Shown one piece after another: positions 61,175 through 64,000 of a stretch of 64,000 nt of DNA. The stretch's first letter is position 1. Each line of letters starts with the position of its first letter. Origin of the DNA: Tetrapisispora phaffii CBS 4417 (taxonomy: Eukaryota > Ascomycota > Saccharomycetes > Saccharomycetales > Saccharomycetaceae); contig NC_016524.1 in NCBI RefSeq assembly GCF_000236905.1, forward strand, positions 620,001-684,000. Reading direction: 5' to 3'. The position numbers were made by a program, and so were the translations under genes. Under the pieces are notes generated by a model. The model did not search any database and was not told where the DNA came from. It worked only from the letters and a program-made list of their open reading frames with translations.

Positions 61175-62252
61175 GCAAACGATGTATAAGAAACTGTTAG
61201 AAGTGTTTAAATTTCATGTAAGTGGAGAACTTAATATTTGTTTTATTGTGTTCATATTTTTGGAGAAGCAAGCCTGGAACCAGAAACAAGTTCAATCGTG
61301 TTGAGGTTGACTGGGTGGTTAAGTTGTTCGTTAGTGTTCACAATTAGTAGGTAAGGATTTAATATTTAATCTGATGGGTTCTTTTATTAATATATTTAAT
61401 ACAAATCTGTGGAGAAACAAGCTTATGTTGGTTAGTACCAACGTCTAAGTTAGTGTCGTTAGTCACTTTAGTTGCTTTCGAGTAGTCCATCTTCGTAATA
61501 GTCGATTGGTCTTTTATTAGTATATTTAAACAATTCTATATAGAGTTAGATGTCCTCTTAATATATAAGTTATCTCATATTTGAGTGAACACCTTACGTG
61601 ACAGTCATTCTCCTAAGATCTTTAGTGCTGTATTGTACATCTGTGTTTATCACGTAGCCATTTCATTGTAGTGTAAAGTTTTCATCTATCATTTGAAAGC
61701 TTGTTCTAGAACCTTCTTGTCCACTAGTAAGTAATCAATTGGTTCTGAACTGCTCAATAGATGAATTCATTGTTTTAATATATTAAAATGTGGTTAAATT
61801 ATACACTATATAATTAGATTAATCTCTCTGGTCTCTTGGACCTGGATCAATGAATTATTTACTATTGATTACCGGGGTTTATATATACATAATATTCCAA
61901 TCTACCGTTCTGTCCAACGAGACGACGTCGTCGAGTTGAACACGTACGGCAGACTGATGGTTCTACAGTACTATTTATGCATTAGAAATTCTGCTATTAC
62001 ATTCTTGCAGGCACTATTGTTTCAGGTTGGTAACAATAATCTCCTAAAGAGGTAATATCTGGTATCGTATATTCACTTATACGTCCAGTGACATTTCCAA
62101 CATGAACTTAAAGTGTCATAAACACTTAGTTCTGTCACATACACTACAAAAATTCTGACAGAGCAGTCTTCTTTAATGCCCATCGATTTAACACTTGTTC
62201 CCAAAATATTTGTAATCCTATTAAGTAGACTACTGCTCCCAATGTAAAAATA
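61175..62252. other. Gene-poor stretch upstream of tRNA-Pro
   Basis: About 1.1 kb without a convincing ORF. It has imperfect direct repeats (CTTTTATTAATATATTTAA at about 61381 and CTTTTATTAGTATATTTAA at about 61512) and GGAGAAGCAAGC / GGAGAAACAAGC near 61263 and 61412. A 12-bp palindrome GACGACGTCGTC is at 61921-61932. The position beside a tRNA gene is a usual target of Ty elements, so a decayed LTR is possible, but I cannot define termini. Confidence 0.4.
61915..61938. repeat. 24-bp near-palindrome
   Basis: A perfect 12-bp core (GACGACGTCGTC, 61921-61932), then two mismatched pairs, then four more matching pairs (CAAC...GTTG). Confidence 0.85.
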
Positions 62253-62361
62253 GGGCGTGTGGTCTAGTGGTATGATTCTCGCTTTGGGTATTTCCTTAGT
62301 TTACACTAAGGATATAATTCAAATATGCGAGAGGCCCTGGGTTCAATTCCCAGCTCGCCCC
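62253..62361 (+). tRNA. tP(UGG): tRNA-Pro(UGG), intron-containing
   Basis: Exons at 62253-62288 and 62326-62361 with a 37-base intron after position 37. The mature sequence forms a full cloverleaf: acceptor GGGCGTG/CTCGCCC, anticodon stem CTCGC/GCGAG, loop TTTGGGT with anticodon TGG, and T-arm CTGGGTTCAATTCCCAG with the B box GGTTCAATTCC. The A box is TGGTCTAGTGG. S. cerevisiae tRNA-Pro(UGG) has an intron at the same place. The intron itself holds CCTTAG...CTAAGG inverted repeats. A T4 run follows (62363-62366) as the Pol III terminator. Confidence 0.97.
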
Positions 62362-62695
62362 CTTTTGTCACTTAACTTTTTAATAAATTATATGGAAATT
62401 CTCTTAATAGTAAAAGTCACGGTAGTACCGTATATAACAAAATACACTAGTTTATATTTTTAATTGTCGTAATAACCGTTATTTTATTTAGCTATTCAAT
62501 GTTATTTATTGCTATAGAACTATATTTTTATCCTACAGCATTCTAAGTTATTCTTATATGCTACGATGTATTTGGAACTCTAATGTAACAGAATCGAGTA
62601 GAAACATTATATAAAAATAAGGTAAAAACATGCGTCATGAACGAACTCAAGATAATTAGTTTATGATTAGAGAGAAAGATAACATCCAGTTTCAG
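62362..62695. other. Intergenic, tRNA-Pro to RNR gene 3' end
   Basis: About 330 AT-rich bases. It contains the Pol III terminator and the 3' flank of the RNR gene. Confidence 0.6.
62363..62366 (+). terminator. RNA polymerase III terminator of tRNA-Pro
   Basis: A run of four T starting two bases after the discriminator base, on the RNA-like strand. Confidence 0.7.
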
Positions 62696-63901
62696 TTAGA
62701 AATCTTCTTCTAAAGAGAATGGGTTTTCTGATTCTGTGTTTGATGATTTGGAAATAACACCAGCAAATTGATAATCTGAAACTCTCTTTTCGAAGAAATT
62801 GGTCTTACCTGCTAAGGAAATGTTTTCCATGAAATCGAATGGATTTTCAACCTTAAAGTATTTTTTGTTACCGAATGCAACCAATAGTCTATCAGCGACG
62901 AATTCGACGTATTGGTTCATTAAATCAGCATTCATACCTAGTAAAGAAACTGGTAAAGCATCCAAGAAATATCTTTTTTCAATTTCAACAGCTTCGGTGA
63001 CGATTTTTTCGACAATCTCTGGAGATGGTTTATTTTTAATATGACTGAATAATATGCAGGCAAAGTCCGTGTGCAAACCTTCATCTCTGCAGATCAATTC
63101 ATTGGAGAAAGTCAAACCTGGCATTAAACCTCTCTTCTTTAACCAAAAGATAGAGGCGAAGGAACCTGAGAAGAAGACACCTTCAATAGCAGCAAAAGCT
63201 ACCAGTCTTTCAGCAAACAAAGCTTCTGAGTCGTTGATCCATCTTAGTGCCCATTCGGCTTTTTCTTTAATTTGCGGGATGGTTTCGATTGCGTTGAATA
63301 AGAATTGAGATTCTTTTGGATCCTTGACATAAGTATCGATCAATAGTGAGTAAGTTTCCGAGTGAATGTTTTCAATCATGATTTGGAAACCGTAGAACAA
63401 TTTAGCTTCTGGAATCTTAGCCTCAACGGAGAAATTCTCGGTTAAATTTTCGTTGACAATACCGTCAGAAGCAGCAAAGAAAGCCAAGACTCTCGAAATG
63501 AAGAACTTTTCATTCTCATTCATTCTGTTATTCCAATCGTGCAAATCCTTACCCAAATCGATTTCTTCAGCAGTCCAAAAGGAGGCTTCAGCTCTCTTGT
63601 AGGCTTCGTAGACGTCTGGATACTTAATTGGGTAAAGAACCTTTCTAGAGTCATCCTCCACCAGTAAAGGTTCTGATTTTTCCAGTTCCTTCAATTTATG
63701 TCTCTGGACTCTATGTTTAGCCATGAATTGCTTATGTTCTTCGGCAGCTTTCGATAATCTTAATTGCAAAGCTTCTTCATCGAATTTGTTTTCTTTTAAA
63801 GCATCTAGGGTCTTACCTAAATTTGCCTTTGAATCTTTCAATTCCAAATCAGATAAAGCTGAAGCAGCAACCTTTGAAGGCGTTTCTTTTGGAGGAGCCA
63901 T
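62696..63901 (-). CDS. RNR2: Ribonucleotide reductase catalytic small subunit (Rnr2 type)
   Basis: Beta subunit of class Ia ribonucleotide reductase, carrying the diiron-tyrosyl radical for dNTP synthesis. The 401 residues compare with 399 for S. cerevisiae Rnr2 and 345 for Rnr4. The diiron ligands are all present: D146 (FFAASDGIV), E177 and H180 ([10 protein letters not shown]), E240 (FAAIEGVFF), E274 and H277 ([11 protein letters not shown]). The radical tyrosine is Y184. The N-terminus [25 protein letters not shown] is Rnr2-like, and the C-terminus ends SLEEDF, the tail that docks on the large subunit. Its place after OKP1 corresponds to RNR4 (YGR180C); RNR2 and RNR4 are ohnologues. Only 99 bases of promoter are in the window. 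Confidence 0.95.
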   Translation of the reverse strand: MAPPKETPSKVAASALSDLELKDSKANLGKTLDALKENKFDEEALQLRLSKAAEEHKQFMAKHRVQRHKLKELEKSEPLLVEDDSRKVLYPIKYPDVYEAYKRAEASFWTAEEIDLGKDLHDWNNRMNENEKFFISRVLAFFAASDGIVNENLTENFSVEAKIPEAKLFYGFQIMIENIHSETYSLLIDTYVKDPKESQFLFNAIETIPQIKEKAEWALRWINDSEALFAERLVAFAAIEGVFFSGSFASIFWLKKRGLMPGLTFSNELICRDEGLHTDFACILFSHIKNKPSPEIVEKIVTEAVEIEKRYFLDALPVSLLGMNADLMNQYVEFVADRLLVAFGNKKYFKVENPFDFMENISLAGKTNFFEKRVSDYQFAGVISKSSNTESENPFSLEEDF

Positions 63902-64000
63902 AATAAAAGTATGTGGTGGATGTGGACGGTGATATCAGTATACGTAATAAAAAGCCAAATCCCTTTAATTTCGTAATAACACCAGATCAATCAACAGTAG

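Overview
This window is nuclear DNA from a budding yeast of the family Saccharomycetaceae. It is AT-rich, its genes are compact and almost intron-free, and nearly every long ORF matches a Saccharomyces cerevisiae protein in recognisable order. Assignments rest on remembered family and S. cerevisiae sequences and systematic names; no search was run. Genes that lie on two S. cerevisiae tracks are interleaved here (YLL/YLR with YJL/YJR), while single-copy genes expected in the same stretch (for example RTT109, ORC3 and DRS1) are missing. That pattern fits a post-whole-genome-duplication lineage with its own differential gene loss. The base composition and Asn/Asp/Ser-rich insertions would suit a Tetrapisispora- or Vanderwaltozyma-like yeast, but the genus is a guess.

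Region 1 (1-22.5 kb) corresponds to the area around CEN10/CEN12 of S. cerevisiae: APL1 (5' truncated by the window edge), SSL1, an unplaced GNAT-like gene, DNM1, PRE3, SFI1, SPO75, MMM1, LMO1, COX17 and MEU1. The SSL1-DNM1 interval is where an ancestral centromere could lie. It contains an AT-rich segment bounded by an 11-bp perfect inverted repeat whose core resembles the CDEIII motif of point centromeres. Region 2 (22.6-35.8 kb) continues with POM34, a PSR1/PSR2 phosphatase, SOF1, a YEH1/YEH2 sterol esterase, IRC25, SDO1 and IZH3.

At about 36-38 kb synteny jumps from the YLR023C side to the YGR184C side across a 2.7-kb gene-free stretch. Region 3 (38.5-56.8 kb) holds UBR1, QCR9 (which has a real intron), CBP4, ERG1, ATF2, PBP1 and OKP1. 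The CBP4-to-OKP1 block is inverted relative to UBR1-QCR9 when compared with S. cerevisiae. Region 4 (57-62.4 kb) looks like an accessory insertion: an MFS drug/polyamine-type transporter, a GC-rich intergenic island, an orphan membrane protein, a gene-poor stretch and an intron-containing tRNA-Pro(UGG). The window ends with a ribonucleotide reductase small-subunit gene that sits where RNR4 would be expected but keeps all diiron ligands and the radical tyrosine, so it is RNR2-like.

The genes are mostly housekeeping: vesicle coats, TFIIH, mitochondrial fission and ER-mitochondria tethering, proteasome and its assembly, spindle pole and kinetochore, ribosome biogenesis, N-degron proteolysis, respiratory-chain assembly, and sterol and acetate-ester metabolism. 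There is no operon-like organisation. Several promoters carry motifs that fit the gene downstream: PAC, RRPE and an E-box at SOF1, a PACE variant at PRE3, an Ndt80 element at SPO75, a sterol element at ERG1 and a CCAAT box at QCR9. Many apparent ORF starts in the six-frame sense are TTG codons; I moved the start to the first ATG in those cases.
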